Notes under the pieces: generated by a model
The model's database searches: none
The model's input: only the letters and a program-made list of their open reading frames with translations
Told to the model about the DNA's origin: nothing
Position numbers and translations under genes: made by a program
Virus record (IMG/VR): IMGVR_UViG_3300037563_000264
Span: 1 to 34,039 of that record
DNA from: a virus
DNA length: 34,039 bases
Strand: one strand, 5' to 3'
Shown: positions 9,001 through 15,762 of the stretch, in pieces
How positions within the stretch are numbered: the first letter of the stretch is position 1
Layout of the letters: each line of letters begins with the position of its first letter

Positions 9001-10227
9001 TACTGTTGTTGTGACTCTAGATAAGTCTTCCATGGTGTAGTGTGCAGGATCTCCTCCAAACGCGGACTTACCAGCAATCAGTTTCACTATAGCTGAAAAG
9101 GAAGTTATGGCTTTCAGTAGATTTGGATCTTCTATTGATACTGCATCCGCATCATACTCTTTAAACGCTGTCATAAGACTATCTATGTACCGCGGTATAA
9201 GGTTGGTAGCTGTTTGTATATAACCAAACACAGCAGCTTTTAACATTTGAGTTGTGGTAATAGTATAACGCATGTAATCAAATAAAATTGATGTTTGTTG
9301 ATCTGACGTTTGTACACTTGTGTTGGTTAATATTGACTTTATCTCTTTACCCATTTGTTGTAGTTTCTCTTTAGGGTATTTCTCACGAACACTTTTTACA
9401 GTATTAACAATACGTTTCATAATAGGTTCAAGAGCAGTACCCTTAACATCAGGGTTCTCTAAAAGTTTCTCTGGTGCAACATTGTTCATCTTATCAAGAA
9501 TTTCAGATAGCGGTACATTAGAGCTAGCAACATAATCATCCAGGTCGGTAAGGGAGCTAGATGAAAGAAGTTGTTCAGTAACATGAGATGCTAACTGTTC
9601 TCTTAATTGTTTTTGTCTTGTTTGTTCAGGTGTCAGCTCAACAGTGTCATCAAAACGGGAAGGTACAGGCTCACTCTCCGTATCTTGTTTACTGCTATCA
9701 GTCTTTTTTTTAGGTGAACGAGCGGCGGTTCTTATATTACCACCCATATTAGACTGCATCTTCAAAAACCTTGTTGATAGAGCTTGAGCTTCCTTTGTCA
9801 TTACGTCAACAAACAAGGAAACCGGAAGATGTTTGTAAGATGACATCCTACTTTTAAGTTCTGCTGTGACTGCTTTCGCATCTGTACTGGATGGAAGAGA
9901 TATGTTCCCTACCACCATATCGCCCTTATAAAGCATAGTACCTTGTGCTGCATCCCTAACGTCATATTGGTCTGAATGTACTACAATATTTTCATCCACT
10001 GCCACTATGTAGGGTTTACCCTCAATAGTTTCCACACGCCATTTACGTGCTAGGTCATCTCGTTCTACATAGGTGGAAAACCCAATCTTAACCATTTCCT
10101 TTTCTATCGCTGGAGTAAACTCTTTAATGTATGCCTTTTTTGTCTCTAATGGCGTCTCGACCTTTGGTGGTGTATGTCCCAACAGGTTTGACATCAGTTC
10201 CTGTGCTTGTGCCTGTCTCTTAAGCAT
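6055..10227 (-). CDS. Very large unrecognised protein, 1390 aa
   Basis: The largest gene in the window. It is soluble in character, with no signal peptide, membrane segment or cysteine cluster, and almost entirely helical by composition. Long coiled-coil stretches occur around residues 1195-1290 (Glu/Gln/Leu heptads). A charged, disordered Ser/Lys/Asp linker lies around 165-200, and basic Lys-rich patches (for example KKRKMSS and KVHRTKKRT) occur near 735 and 1315. It is not a typical tape measure (no hydrophobic segment) nor an RNA polymerase subunit (no NADFDGD or similar). The ATG at 10227 has GGAGGAG upstream and overlaps the previous gene by 8 bases. A large internal virion or ejected protein would fit its size and context, but this is inference. 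Confidence 0.6.
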   Translation of the reverse strand: MLKRQAQAQELMSNLLGHTPPKVETPLETKKAYIKEFTPAIEKEMVKIGFSTYVERDDLARKWRVETIEGKPYIVAVDENIVVHSDQYDVRDAAQGTMLYKGDMVVGNISLPSSTDAKAVTAELKSRMSSYKHLPVSLFVDVMTKEAQALSTRFLKMQSNMGGNIRTAARSPKKKTDSSKQDTESEPVPSRFDDTVELTPEQTRQKQLREQLASHVTEQLLSSSSLTDLDDYVASSNVPLSEILDKMNNVAPEKLLENPDVKGTALEPIMKRIVNTVKSVREKYPKEKLQQMGKEIKSILTNTSVQTSDQQTSILFDYMRYTITTTQMLKAAVFGYIQTATNLIPRYIDSLMTAFKEYDADAVSIEDPNLLKAITSFSAIVKLIAGKSAFGGDPAHYTMEDLSRVTTTVKEAFATITENLSQGQDTLKNLSSLPKSFLLKMSLAQQGEGIAKQLGVIITELNILSPAQWDILSLISVKTTAFQTSISAAFSRAGLPATYTTQVAPSSTMGVNSMSGKAEFDTTKISQLDFSGILNNTFLKELFMSLGLQDGFRVLSDLTTNKISARQDVLTIPRLITTSKTATDPNQLKVVAETVNESITHILNDKLILLTPAEYTSSVSDLLDIKEQTVQGLTHAQATDIIPRVTQEFDKLIGSFKTVAENIKKLTTTIVTPDNQKKLIMGIRSAISSGSITADEGQAFAWVLGSLFKQLQSGTPAVLLQPAGKEYSQKMTEPMQKKRKMSSIKFAEESDNTASLLEISQKYKEVLHQLNTIIEYAQHQTSNEQSPSRDFALAAKLQSVIKTAAKKEDVATPKNRPDLKEVVAATEKLSKMFNSVETLIGVALLQTQDPILREFTSGEFSSIFGEGFSSNTTPMEVQDKVRALEYAVARKVRDLSQKKDVISSMKTDLIGGVDHQLDIAISRGPVQVKTDSLGSDQMTPQIKLFTTILGTTPQDIAAFFDVSRNTIKDVMGSVKGIGQSSKVLKDAFPKLKATTTERYPSQKGVLVEHMAPDVGSATAALLFTNPTIFARWSDQAKNMANSLKGAPDKAKALEAFADQILPEAFESASGKSPVVLGMVYSTALKSFMGSLSPEEKTSVWNAVTPDTQKFIRQYLSKPGLEDVSNAYQNIIQQAGSKEKAQKYLQSLSERGFEDVLTNAKKRVADKAGYKFHETPEWAHLDGLQKLKFDIDEREAAISKMLPQVAALDTQIDSLVEQTKNNTLPREQVKQLGKQLDALQTQRESLLQSGPASRFQQELVKLKDEYRHMISLKPQEQEQQRRETMPISITRDPDDKPVIAPMEGKKLKVHRTKKRTGAQSFLDILKLSSEEATPERALSILQNINEYLDRLLSAVDTMTQAMEQTFPQVASNDAPLAIAAKNKAKIKQGGI

Positions 10228-10657
10228 GTGTACTCCTCCGTTTTAGTTCTTGGAATTGTGTTTTAGCTTCGTTGATTTTATCTGGGAAGCTGAGTATACC
10301 CTCAAACGCCCTTCTTTTGGTTACATCGAAGTTTTGATAACTAGCACGATACTCTACTATAAGTTTTTTCATATCTTCGCATTGTTCAAACAACTTGTCT
10401 AGTTTTGCTTTCATGTCAGTTACAGAAGAATACCGTTCTGTGTTCTGATATTTATGAAGAACAAAACCGTGTTCACTAGTGTACTTCTGAATTTTGTTGA
10501 TGTATTGTGTTTCCTCTGAAGCAGATTCTGCAATCTTGTGAAGTGTATCAAGAACAGTCTTGAGTTCGTGATAACGAGGGTCGGATTTGGTTTGGATTTT
10601 TTCCACAGTTGATATTACTTGTTTTAACCACTGAACATCTGTATTACTGAGTAACAT
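10220..10657 (-). CDS. Helical coiled-coil protein, 145 aa
   Basis: A hydrophilic, fully helical 145-residue protein with heptad-like leucine spacing through most of its length and a basic end (LKRRSTHA). No family is recognised. It is the first gene of the unknown block. AGGGAGG lies 6 bases before the ATG at 10657 and can pair with a CCTCC stretch upstream (see 10663-10698), so its translation may be controlled. It overlaps the next gene, the 1390-residue protein, by 8 bases. Confidence 0.6.
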   Translation of the reverse strand: MLLSNTDVQWLKQVISTVEKIQTKSDPRYHELKTVLDTLHKIAESASEETQYINKIQKYTSEHGFVLHKYQNTERYSSVTDMKAKLDKLFEQCEDMKKLIVEYRASYQNFDVTKRRAFEGILSFPDKINEAKTQFQELKRRSTHA

Positions 10658-10662
10658 TGAAA

Positions 10663-10698
10663 CCTCCCTATAAAGTGTCTTTAATTTTATATAGGAGG
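10663..10698 (-). promoter_or_regulatory. Hairpin that would hide the ribosome binding site of the 145-aa gene
   Basis: On the minus strand CCTCCTATA (10698-10690) can pair with TATAGGGAGG (10672-10663), giving nine base pairs with one bulged G and a 17-base loop. The 3' arm contains the ribosome binding site of the gene starting at 10657. No T-run follows, so it does not look like a terminator. A role in translational control is inferred. Confidence 0.35.
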
Positions 10699-10716
10699 CA
10701 ACGTCAGTGGATTTTT

Positions 10717-11232
10717 CTAGGGTTTGTAGAGTTTTTTAAGTAGCGGAAAATCGTCGGAATCTTCCAGTTGATTAAATAGTTCGACTGCGAAAGGATTATT
10801 TCTGAGTCGCATACGTAATGTAGCAAGAGCCCTATCCCGTCTGTCAATTACACTCTGCGAATTGATATGAAGTGCGCGTTCTATGTCAGCTACTTTTTGT
10901 TCCATAAGATAGTGACGTTCAATCACGTCTTGTTGAGGAGGTGTAAGTCTCTTTATTTCATGACATACAATATCCATAAGGGTGCGTACTATGTGTAATC
11001 TAAAGGCATCTTTATCCTCTACAAAGTAACTATCAGAAGTTGACAGTGCTATATGATCTGCAGCGGGTATCTCTTCCATTGATACCATATACACCCCGCA
11101 TGTACGTACTGTATCTGGTACCTCAACGACAATCTTTGGTATAGAAGTAGGCAGGTCGTCATCGTTATGAACAACAAGTGGATGCTCCTCTATTATAGGT
11201 TCTGATTCTTCGTCAGGTTTTGGTTCCTGCAT
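10717..11232 (-). CDS. Sigma-70 region-4-like transcription factor
   Basis: A protein of about 171 residues. The C-terminal part (about 90-150) matches sigma region 4: LTPPQQDVIERHY, then VADIERALHINSQSVIDRRDRALATLR, a helix-turn-helix of the kind that reads -35 boxes. The first 70 residues are acidic and no region 2 (-10 reading) is visible, so this may be a partial sigma or a sigma-like co-factor. I place the start at ATG 11232 because AGGAGGTGG lies 4 bases before it; an in-frame start at 11250 lacks this spacing. It overlaps the primase gene and precedes the block of unknown genes, as expected for a regulator of late or middle transcription. The specificity is unknown. Confidence 0.6.
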   Translation of the reverse strand: MQEPKPDEESEPIIEEHPLVVHNDDDLPTSIPKIVVEVPDTVRTCGVYMVSMEEIPAADHIALSTSDSYFVEDKDAFRLHIVRTLMDIVCHEIKRLTPPQQDVIERHYLMEQKVADIERALHINSQSVIDRRDRALATLRMRLRNNPFAVELFNQLEDSDDFPLLKKLYKP

Positions 11233-11843
11233 AGACCACCTCCTGTACAATAATCTGCAAAGTCCTTATAAGGGTAAGTAAACATTGTGTGACATGTGAC
11301 GTCCGGTGCAAGTTCTTGTATCAGTTTTGTTACAAGAGGAATTGAACGCATACCTGCACCGTCTGAATCAAGTACAAACGTAAAGTTATTAGTAAACGAA
11401 GCTAACAGGTATACTTGTTCCTTACTAATACGGGTTCCCATAATGGCTACTACGTTACGAACTCCGTTAGAAACAGGTAATAACACGTCAAAAAACCCCT
11501 CTACAATGTACACCATATCTTCCTTTATTATATACTCCTGTGCTTTATCCAGACCAAACAGGTGATGCATCTTAGAAAATGGGAGGTAATGATACTTGTG
11601 TCCTGAGTCACCTAACCTGAGGGCAAGAGATACCAAATTGCCATTCACATCGTTAATAGGCATCAGAGGTTTATGTTCATAAGGACCATACAAGTCGGAA
11701 GAGGGCATTGAGGACCCTAACTGATACGTGTCAAACACAACAGAACTTACACCGCGACTTTGAAAGTAACTACCCACATAAGTTCTGTCTGTTGAGGTCA
11801 CTATCCTCTCGTACTTAACTACTTGCTCGTCAACGTTACACAT
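11193..11843 (-). CDS. DnaG-like primase core (TOPRIM) without zinc domain
   Basis: A primase-type catalytic core that makes RNA primers for replication. Visible pieces are the DnaG-like start of the RNA-polymerase domain (YFQSRGVSSVVFDTYQLG), the core strand LMPINDVNGNLVSLALRLG, the TOPRIM motif VEGFFDVL with its Glu, GTRISKEQ, and the metal-binding DSDGAG. The protein ends soon after KDFADYC. Compared with DnaG (around 600 aa) it lacks both the N-terminal CHC2 zinc domain and the C-terminal helicase-binding domain. The start at 11843 has GGGAG 11 bases upstream; an ATG at 11861 in the same frame has no visible site. It overlaps queD and the sigma-like gene. The helicase and loader are encoded in the divergent block. 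Confidence 0.75.
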   Translation of the reverse strand: MCNVDEQVVKYERIVTSTDRTYVGSYFQSRGVSSVVFDTYQLGSSMPSSDLYGPYEHKPLMPINDVNGNLVSLALRLGDSGHKYHYLPFSKMHHLFGLDKAQEYIIKEDMVYIVEGFFDVLLPVSNGVRNVVAIMGTRISKEQVYLLASFTNNFTFVLDSDGAGMRSIPLVTKLIQELAPDVTCHTMFTYPYKDFADYCTGGGLCRNQNLTKNQNL

Positions 11844-12226
11844 GCGTTTTCTGTCTCCCATAGGTCAACTCGTACTACTCTGGCTCCGAACTTTTTCTTG
11901 AAAACTGCGTCAAGTGTATTAAAAATGTATACACTAAGATTCTCAGCTGTCGGTTGTTCAACAATATCGTTAAGGTATGCATGATCCAACTTATTAGTAA
12001 CAGTCTTTTCTATTGTTGCCTTCATAACCTTAAAGTCTATTCCGAATTCTACTTTCTCCTGCAGTTTCGGAACCAAAACAAACACTTCGAACCGCCATGT
12101 ATGTCCATGGAGGTGGGCACACCGACCTACATAATTGTTAAGTTTATGTGCGGAATCAAACTTCTGGGTTACCCTCAGGGTGTAATTGAACTCCTGCGGT
12201 ACTACTTCCTTTGTCACCTTCTCCAT
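11819..12226 (-). CDS. queD: 6-carboxy-tetrahydropterin synthase QueD
   Basis: Converts 7,8-dihydroneopterin triphosphate to 6-carboxy-5,6,7,8-tetrahydropterin, the second step of preQ0 synthesis. At 135 residues it has the family's usual size. Zinc ligands His27, His40 and His42 (FDSAH, then HLHGH) and the catalytic Cys36 of GRCAHLHGH are present, as are LDHAYLN and PTAENLSVYIF near the substrate site. The ATG at 12226 has AGGAGG 8 bases upstream, lying inside the end of recA; the two genes overlap by 71 bases in different frames. The other pathway genes (folE2, queE, queC) are also in the window, which makes QueD more likely than a biopterin enzyme. Confidence 0.9.
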   Translation of the reverse strand: MEKVTKEVVPQEFNYTLRVTQKFDSAHKLNNYVGRCAHLHGHTWRFEVFVLVPKLQEKVEFGIDFKVMKATIEKTVTNKLDHAYLNDIVEQPTAENLSVYIFNTLDAVFKKKFGARVVRVDLWETENACVTLTSK

Positions 12227-13274
12227 CTTTAATTCCTCCTGTGCGTATTAGTTTGGTTACAATGTTTACCAACTCTTGTCTAAGTTCTGGTTTACTTCTA
12301 ATATCCTCAATGAGTGCGTTCTGTCCGAACCATTTCTTATCTCCAAGAATGTAAGAGGGTCCTGACTGAGTCATTCCTCCTCTACCTCCGTAAGAGAGTA
12401 GTGTCTGCATAAGATCGTAATCTCTATCAATACCGTATTTATACCAAAGACGGAAGTGTGCCTCTTGAAAGTTGGCCCCACCTCTATGTTTAACAACTTT
12501 TACGTCAATGTCTAAACCCTCTACTTGGTCTTCAACCTTTAACTGTTTTGACGCTGGTGGTTTTTTTATATGTACCCTTGTAGAAGCAAAATGTTTAAGA
12601 GCCATGCCGCCCGGTGTGACAAATCCTGGATACATAGAGTTCATATCCTCGCGTACTTGGTTAATAAGTAAAAGAGAAGTGTTCGATGAAGAAAGTACTG
12701 GGTTGACTTGTTTAAGTACTCTAGATAGAGCTCCTGCCACTGGTGAGTAAATACGATTGTCCATATCAGCTTCGCTTTCTGCTTTTGACATCATAGCGGC
12801 GACACTATCAAGAACGATCAAGGCAACCTTTCCTGTAGAGGCATAAGACTTTATCATATCGAATATTTCCTCAACAACCACATTGGGACAAATGATAAGG
12901 TTATCAACGTCTACACCTAACTGTGCTGCCCAATCAGGATTCAGTGCCTGTTCTACATCAAACCAGACGCACTGCCCCCCTTTACGTTGTGTTTCTGCAA
13001 CAGTTAACATAGCTATCAAGGATTTACCACTCTGTTGTTCCCCATAGAACTCAGTAATTCTTCCAACAGGGAGTCCTCCTGTAAGAGCGCTATCCAAAGC
13101 AAGAATACCGGAAGAGTATAATTGAATACTGAGGTCAACTTCATCTCCAAACGCTGGTATACCTGTAGTATACTTTTTCTTAAAGTCCTTCTGAAGTGCA
13201 GAGAGAACAGAACGTACGTCCCCTCCTACTGATTTGTCAATCCCATCTGGTTCCTTAACAGGTTTCTTTGCCAT
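12156..13274 (-). CDS. recA: RecA recombinase
   Basis: An ATP-dependent strand-exchange protein for recombination-dependent replication and repair. It is 372 residues, close to the bacterial RecA length. Seen are the Walker A GEQQSGKS (about 78-85), Walker B LIVLDSVAA, the L1 region around MDNRIYSPVAGALSRVLK, the NQVRE motif, and the L2 region starting GFVTPGGMALKHFAS. The C-terminal tail is Gly/Glu-rich. The ATG at 13274 has AGGAGG upstream. It lies between the deoxyribosyltransferase-like gene and queD in the replication block. Confidence 0.95.
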   Translation of the reverse strand: MAKKPVKEPDGIDKSVGGDVRSVLSALQKDFKKKYTTGIPAFGDEVDLSIQLYSSGILALDSALTGGLPVGRITEFYGEQQSGKSLIAMLTVAETQRKGGQCVWFDVEQALNPDWAAQLGVDVDNLIICPNVVVEEIFDMIKSYASTGKVALIVLDSVAAMMSKAESEADMDNRIYSPVAGALSRVLKQVNPVLSSSNTSLLLINQVREDMNSMYPGFVTPGGMALKHFASTRVHIKKPPASKQLKVEDQVEGLDIDVKVVKHRGGANFQEAHFRLWYKYGIDRDYDLMQTLLSYGGRGGMTQSGPSYILGDKKWFGQNALIEDIRSKPELRQELVNIVTKLIRTGGIKDGEGDKGSSTAGVQLHPEGNPEV

Positions 13275-13282
13275 ACGTCCTC

Positions 13283-13735
13283 CTATATACCTTTACTAAG
13301 TTTTTTAAGATATAATAAAGCATCTGCTTCATTATTGAATACAACGTCTGCTGCTTCTAATACGAAAGCATGTTCGTGGATATTTCCAGGTTCAAGTACT
13401 ACTATTGTATGTTTGCCTTTGTCATGTGCCCAAGCCAACTCCATACAACAACCAATTGATGCCATTGTAGCACCAAGAAGATTCAGGTAAACTATGTCAG
13501 AAGAACTAACCATCCAACGGTCCCGTTCAGAAATAGCATGATTAGTAGTTACGGGTGACTGATCAAGTCCATGACTACGTAACTTCATGTCCGTTCTAAG
13601 CATTTCCTTTCCAGTCATGGGACATAGAACCTCATAACCGAACTTTTTAAGTAGTTTAGTAACTCTTGTATAGTAACTCATTACTGATACGTAACTCTGT
13701 CCGGAAATCGGATGTGCCATATAAATTTTGTGCAT
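13283..13735 (-). CDS. Nucleoside 2-deoxyribosyltransferase-like protein
   Basis: A protein of 150 residues in the fold that transfers 2-deoxyribose between bases or hydrolyses deoxynucleotides. Supporting motifs are MHKIYMAHPISGQ (first strand and loop), ERDRWMVSSSDIVYLNLLGA, and GCCMELAWA with the likely catalytic Glu. The C-terminal LEPGNIHEHAFVLEAAD is usual in phage members. I start it at ATG 13735: TTGGGGGTT lies just upstream and the gene then begins one base after the upstream stop; a longer frame from 13810 would overlap that gene. It could serve nucleotide salvage or supply of deoxynucleotides, with the phosphoribosyltransferase and kinase elsewhere in the window. The exact substrate is not visible. 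Confidence 0.7.
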   Translation of the reverse strand: MHKIYMAHPISGQSYVSVMSYYTRVTKLLKKFGYEVLCPMTGKEMLRTDMKLRSHGLDQSPVTTNHAISERDRWMVSSSDIVYLNLLGATMASIGCCMELAWAHDKGKHTIVVLEPGNIHEHAFVLEAADVVFNNEADALLYLKKLSKGI

Positions 13736-13736
13736 T

Positions 13737-14051
13737 TTAACCCCCAAGATTTGATTTTTTACAATTAACCCATTCGGATAACTTAGTGAACTTTCTTGAG
13801 TGCAGAGCACAAAGTCTACACTCTCTATGTTTCACTTGTTTCTGAAAATGTTTACAAAATCCGGCCCATATACGAATAGCTTCTGGTAGTGATGCAAAGA
13901 TTTCTCGCATATACATCTTCTTTGCTTCATCACTCATATTATGTAACTTACGTAAGTTCTCTTCAGGTATGAGTCCTATTGGAATCTCTATCGGTTCCCC
14001 TGTTTGAGGATCCTTGCCTACAAGATAACCAAGTCTATTTACAGTATCCAT
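13737..14051 (-). CDS. Small Cys/His-rich protein, 104 aa
   Basis: A 104-residue protein whose C-terminal half carries Cys66, Cys78, Cys81, Cys97 and His68, His75 and His84, a pattern that could bind zinc. The N-terminal half is helical (EENLRKLHNMSDEAKKMYMREIF would span about residues 31-52). Its ATG at 14051 lies inside the last codons of the resolvase gene (13-base overlap) with little ribosome binding site, so translation is probably coupled. Function unknown; its place among recombination and replication genes hints at a DNA role. Confidence 0.5.
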   Translation of the reverse strand: MDTVNRLGYLVGKDPQTGEPIEIPIGLIPEENLRKLHNMSDEAKKMYMREIFASLPEAIRIWAGFCKHFQKQVKHRECRLCALHSRKFTKLSEWVNCKKSNLGG

Positions 14052-14521
14052 TTTTTGTCCACTGTTTTTATGAACGGATAATGAGCGGAGGCAATAGCAT
14101 CTGTCACATCATCCTTAATGTCTTCCGGTAAACTATAACGTAACATCATTGCTGCTCTTATTGCTTTCTTATCAATTTTCTGTTTCGGATAAAGTGCAGC
14201 TCTGATTGATTGAGTTGTTAACATAGCTATCTCCGTTGTTGGTACTAAGGAGGCAATTGCTTCAATTGCTACCCCTGCAAATCTGCTAAGTTTTTTTGTT
14301 ACTGAAGGATCAAATTGTACGAATGTATCTTCAATAACAACCATAGTAGGTTCTGCTCTTTTAACTAGTCCTTTGACAACTTCACGAAACACTACTAAAC
14401 GTAACTTTTGAAGTGTGTCAGTACTAAATGGAATGAGACCGTAATCAACAAGGGTCGGACCATCTGAAAAGATGGCCCACCCTGTGCTGACTGTTGAAAT
14501 ATCTAAAGCTAGAATCTTCAT
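14039..14521 (-). CDS. RuvC-like Holliday-junction resolvase
   Basis: An RNase H-fold junction nuclease that would cut branched recombination or replication intermediates before packaging. It has 160 residues, as in RuvC. Acidic residues of the active site are visible: Asp7 (LALDISTVSTGWA), Glu64 (VVIEDTF) and Asp138/Asp141 (DDVTDAIASAH). The ATG at 14521 overlaps the stop of the SSB gene (ATGA), indicating translational coupling. RecA and SSB are its neighbours. Confidence 0.8.
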   Translation of the reverse strand: MKILALDISTVSTGWAIFSDGPTLVDYGLIPFSTDTLQKLRLVVFREVVKGLVKRAEPTMVVIEDTFVQFDPSVTKKLSRFAGVAIEAIASLVPTTEIAMLTTQSIRAALYPKQKIDKKAIRAAMMLRYSLPEDIKDDVTDAIASAHYPFIKTVDKKWIL

Positions 14522-15462
14522 CCAAAAATCTCTTTGTCAATTGCATTAGTTGTACCTGGATTGTATCCCGGTTGCACTCCCTGTTGTACTGGTTGTCCTG
14601 GACGTGCTACCCTTTGTGCTGTTGCTGGCGGCGGTGGTTGCATTGGTTGTTGTGGTGCCTGATTTACTGGATACATTGGTGCAGGTGGTGCAGTTGGTGT
14701 CTGGTACATTGGTTGTACTGGTTGCTGGTAAGCAGGTTGTGGAGGTGGTTGCATTGGTGCGTATGTATTAACCTGAGGTTGTTGCTGATACTGTGGCGGT
14801 TGTGGTTGATACATCGGTTGTGGTGGTTGAGCAACCGGTTGTTGATAAGTCTGTGGCGGTGGAGGCGGATTATAAGTAGTTGGTGCTTGATTATAACCAT
14901 AAGAAGCATTCTTCTGTTGGTTATTCTGTTTAATATCCTCTCCACGAAGAATAGCTGCAATCTCTGCTGGTGTGTTCGGTTGTACAAACTCCTTATAGTT
15001 AACCCTGCCAACAAATTCATTAACTAATGCCTGCTCCTGTGGTGTTGGAGGCATTATAGGATTCCTCGGTAGAACGGAATACCTTGTTTGGTTTCCTGCA
15101 GCTTCCCTTGAAATTGAGACATCGTAATTAAGTGGTGAACCCCAAGACGGATCAATAAACAACTGTTTAATAAGAACACCAGCTGTCCTTGGGATATCAA
15201 GCAACTTAGGAGTCAGTGTTGCACGATCAATAACTACAAACAGATGCCTCTCCTGCGGTCTCTCTCCTGCATTGCACAAAGGGCAATTTGGAGAACCTGG
15301 ACATTTAATTGGTCTTTTCTTACCTGCTACCTGGACCCAATGCTGTTTGTATACTTCTGGTTCTGACATTACACGGACGGCAGTATTCGTTCCATCTTTT
15401 AACTGAAGGAAGTTTCCAGGTCCGTTACTTGCTGATTCGTTCGAAACATCATTCCATCCCAT
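14518..15462 (-). CDS. Single-stranded DNA-binding protein, zinc-containing phage type
   Basis: A 314-residue protein with a folded N-terminal DNA-binding part (about 1-185) and a long Pro/Gln/Tyr-rich linker (about 195-300). It ends in a short acidic and aromatic tip, DKEIFG, like the protein-docking tip of SSBs. The N-terminal domain contains a zinc-like cluster KCPGSPNCPLC (Cys54, Cys60, Cys63, perhaps with His41). FLQLKDGTNTAVRV and the cluster resemble phage SSBs of the gp32-like type. The ATG at 15462 has AAGGAGG upstream. Overlap with ruvC by 4 bases supports a shared role in recombination and replication. Confidence 0.75.
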   Translation of the reverse strand: MGWNDVSNESASNGPGNFLQLKDGTNTAVRVMSEPEVYKQHWVQVAGKKRPIKCPGSPNCPLCNAGERPQERHLFVVIDRATLTPKLLDIPRTAGVLIKQLFIDPSWGSPLNYDVSISREAAGNQTRYSVLPRNPIMPPTPQEQALVNEFVGRVNYKEFVQPNTPAEIAAILRGEDIKQNNQQKNASYGYNQAPTTYNPPPPPQTYQQPVAQPPQPMYQPQPPQYQQQPQVNTYAPMQPPPQPAYQQPVQPMYQTPTAPPAPMYPVNQAPQQPMQPPPPATAQRVARPGQPVQQGVQPGYNPGTTNAIDKEIFG

Positions 15463-15483
15463 TACTTTGTACCTCCTTTCTTT

Positions 15484-15762
15484 TTAGGTTTTGTACTCTG
15501 TGTTTTCTTTTCCATTGTATGCTCCTTCTAAACTAAGTTTTTCATCAGATTTGTAAAATGCTTTAACCTGTGCTGCTAAGTTAGGAATACCTAAAGAGTC
15601 TCCTGTATCATCCAGAACAACAAACGCATTTTCCAAGGTGTCAGAAATTACTTGGATTGCTTGACCCTCGTGAGCGTAAGAAGTTTGTTCATATTTGTCA
15701 CCCCAGACTTGTATTTCCACAAGACTCGGTTCATTACGTACTACTACACTATAAATCTTCAT
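15484..15762 (-). CDS. Unknown 92-aa protein
   Basis: A 92-residue protein with beta strands at the N-terminus (KIYSVVVRNEPSLVEIQVWGD) and a helical C-terminus. No family is recognised. The ATG at 15762 has no ribosome binding site; instead a TAGTATAAT motif ends five bases before it, so a transcript from that promoter would be leaderless. The gene also overlaps the end of the PHP gene by 14 bases, so coupling is the alternative. Confidence 0.5.
   Translation of the reverse strand: MKIYSVVVRNEPSLVEIQVWGDKYEQTSYAHEGQAIQVISDTLENAFVVLDDTGDSLGIPNLAAQVKAFYKSDEKLSLEGAYNGKENTEYKT

Noticed and set aside
6055-10227. Tail tape-measure protein
   Set aside because: Long and helical, but it has no hydrophobic membrane-spanning segment, no repeats and no tail genes around it.
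10663-10698. Rho-independent terminator after the sigma-like gene
   Set aside because: The stem is not followed by a T-run; its 3' arm is a ribosome binding site instead.
14494-15027. Long Trp/Leu/Cys-rich open frame on the plus strand
   Set aside because: It is the antisense of the Pro/Gln-rich linker of the SSB gene; composition is extreme and there is no ribosome binding site.
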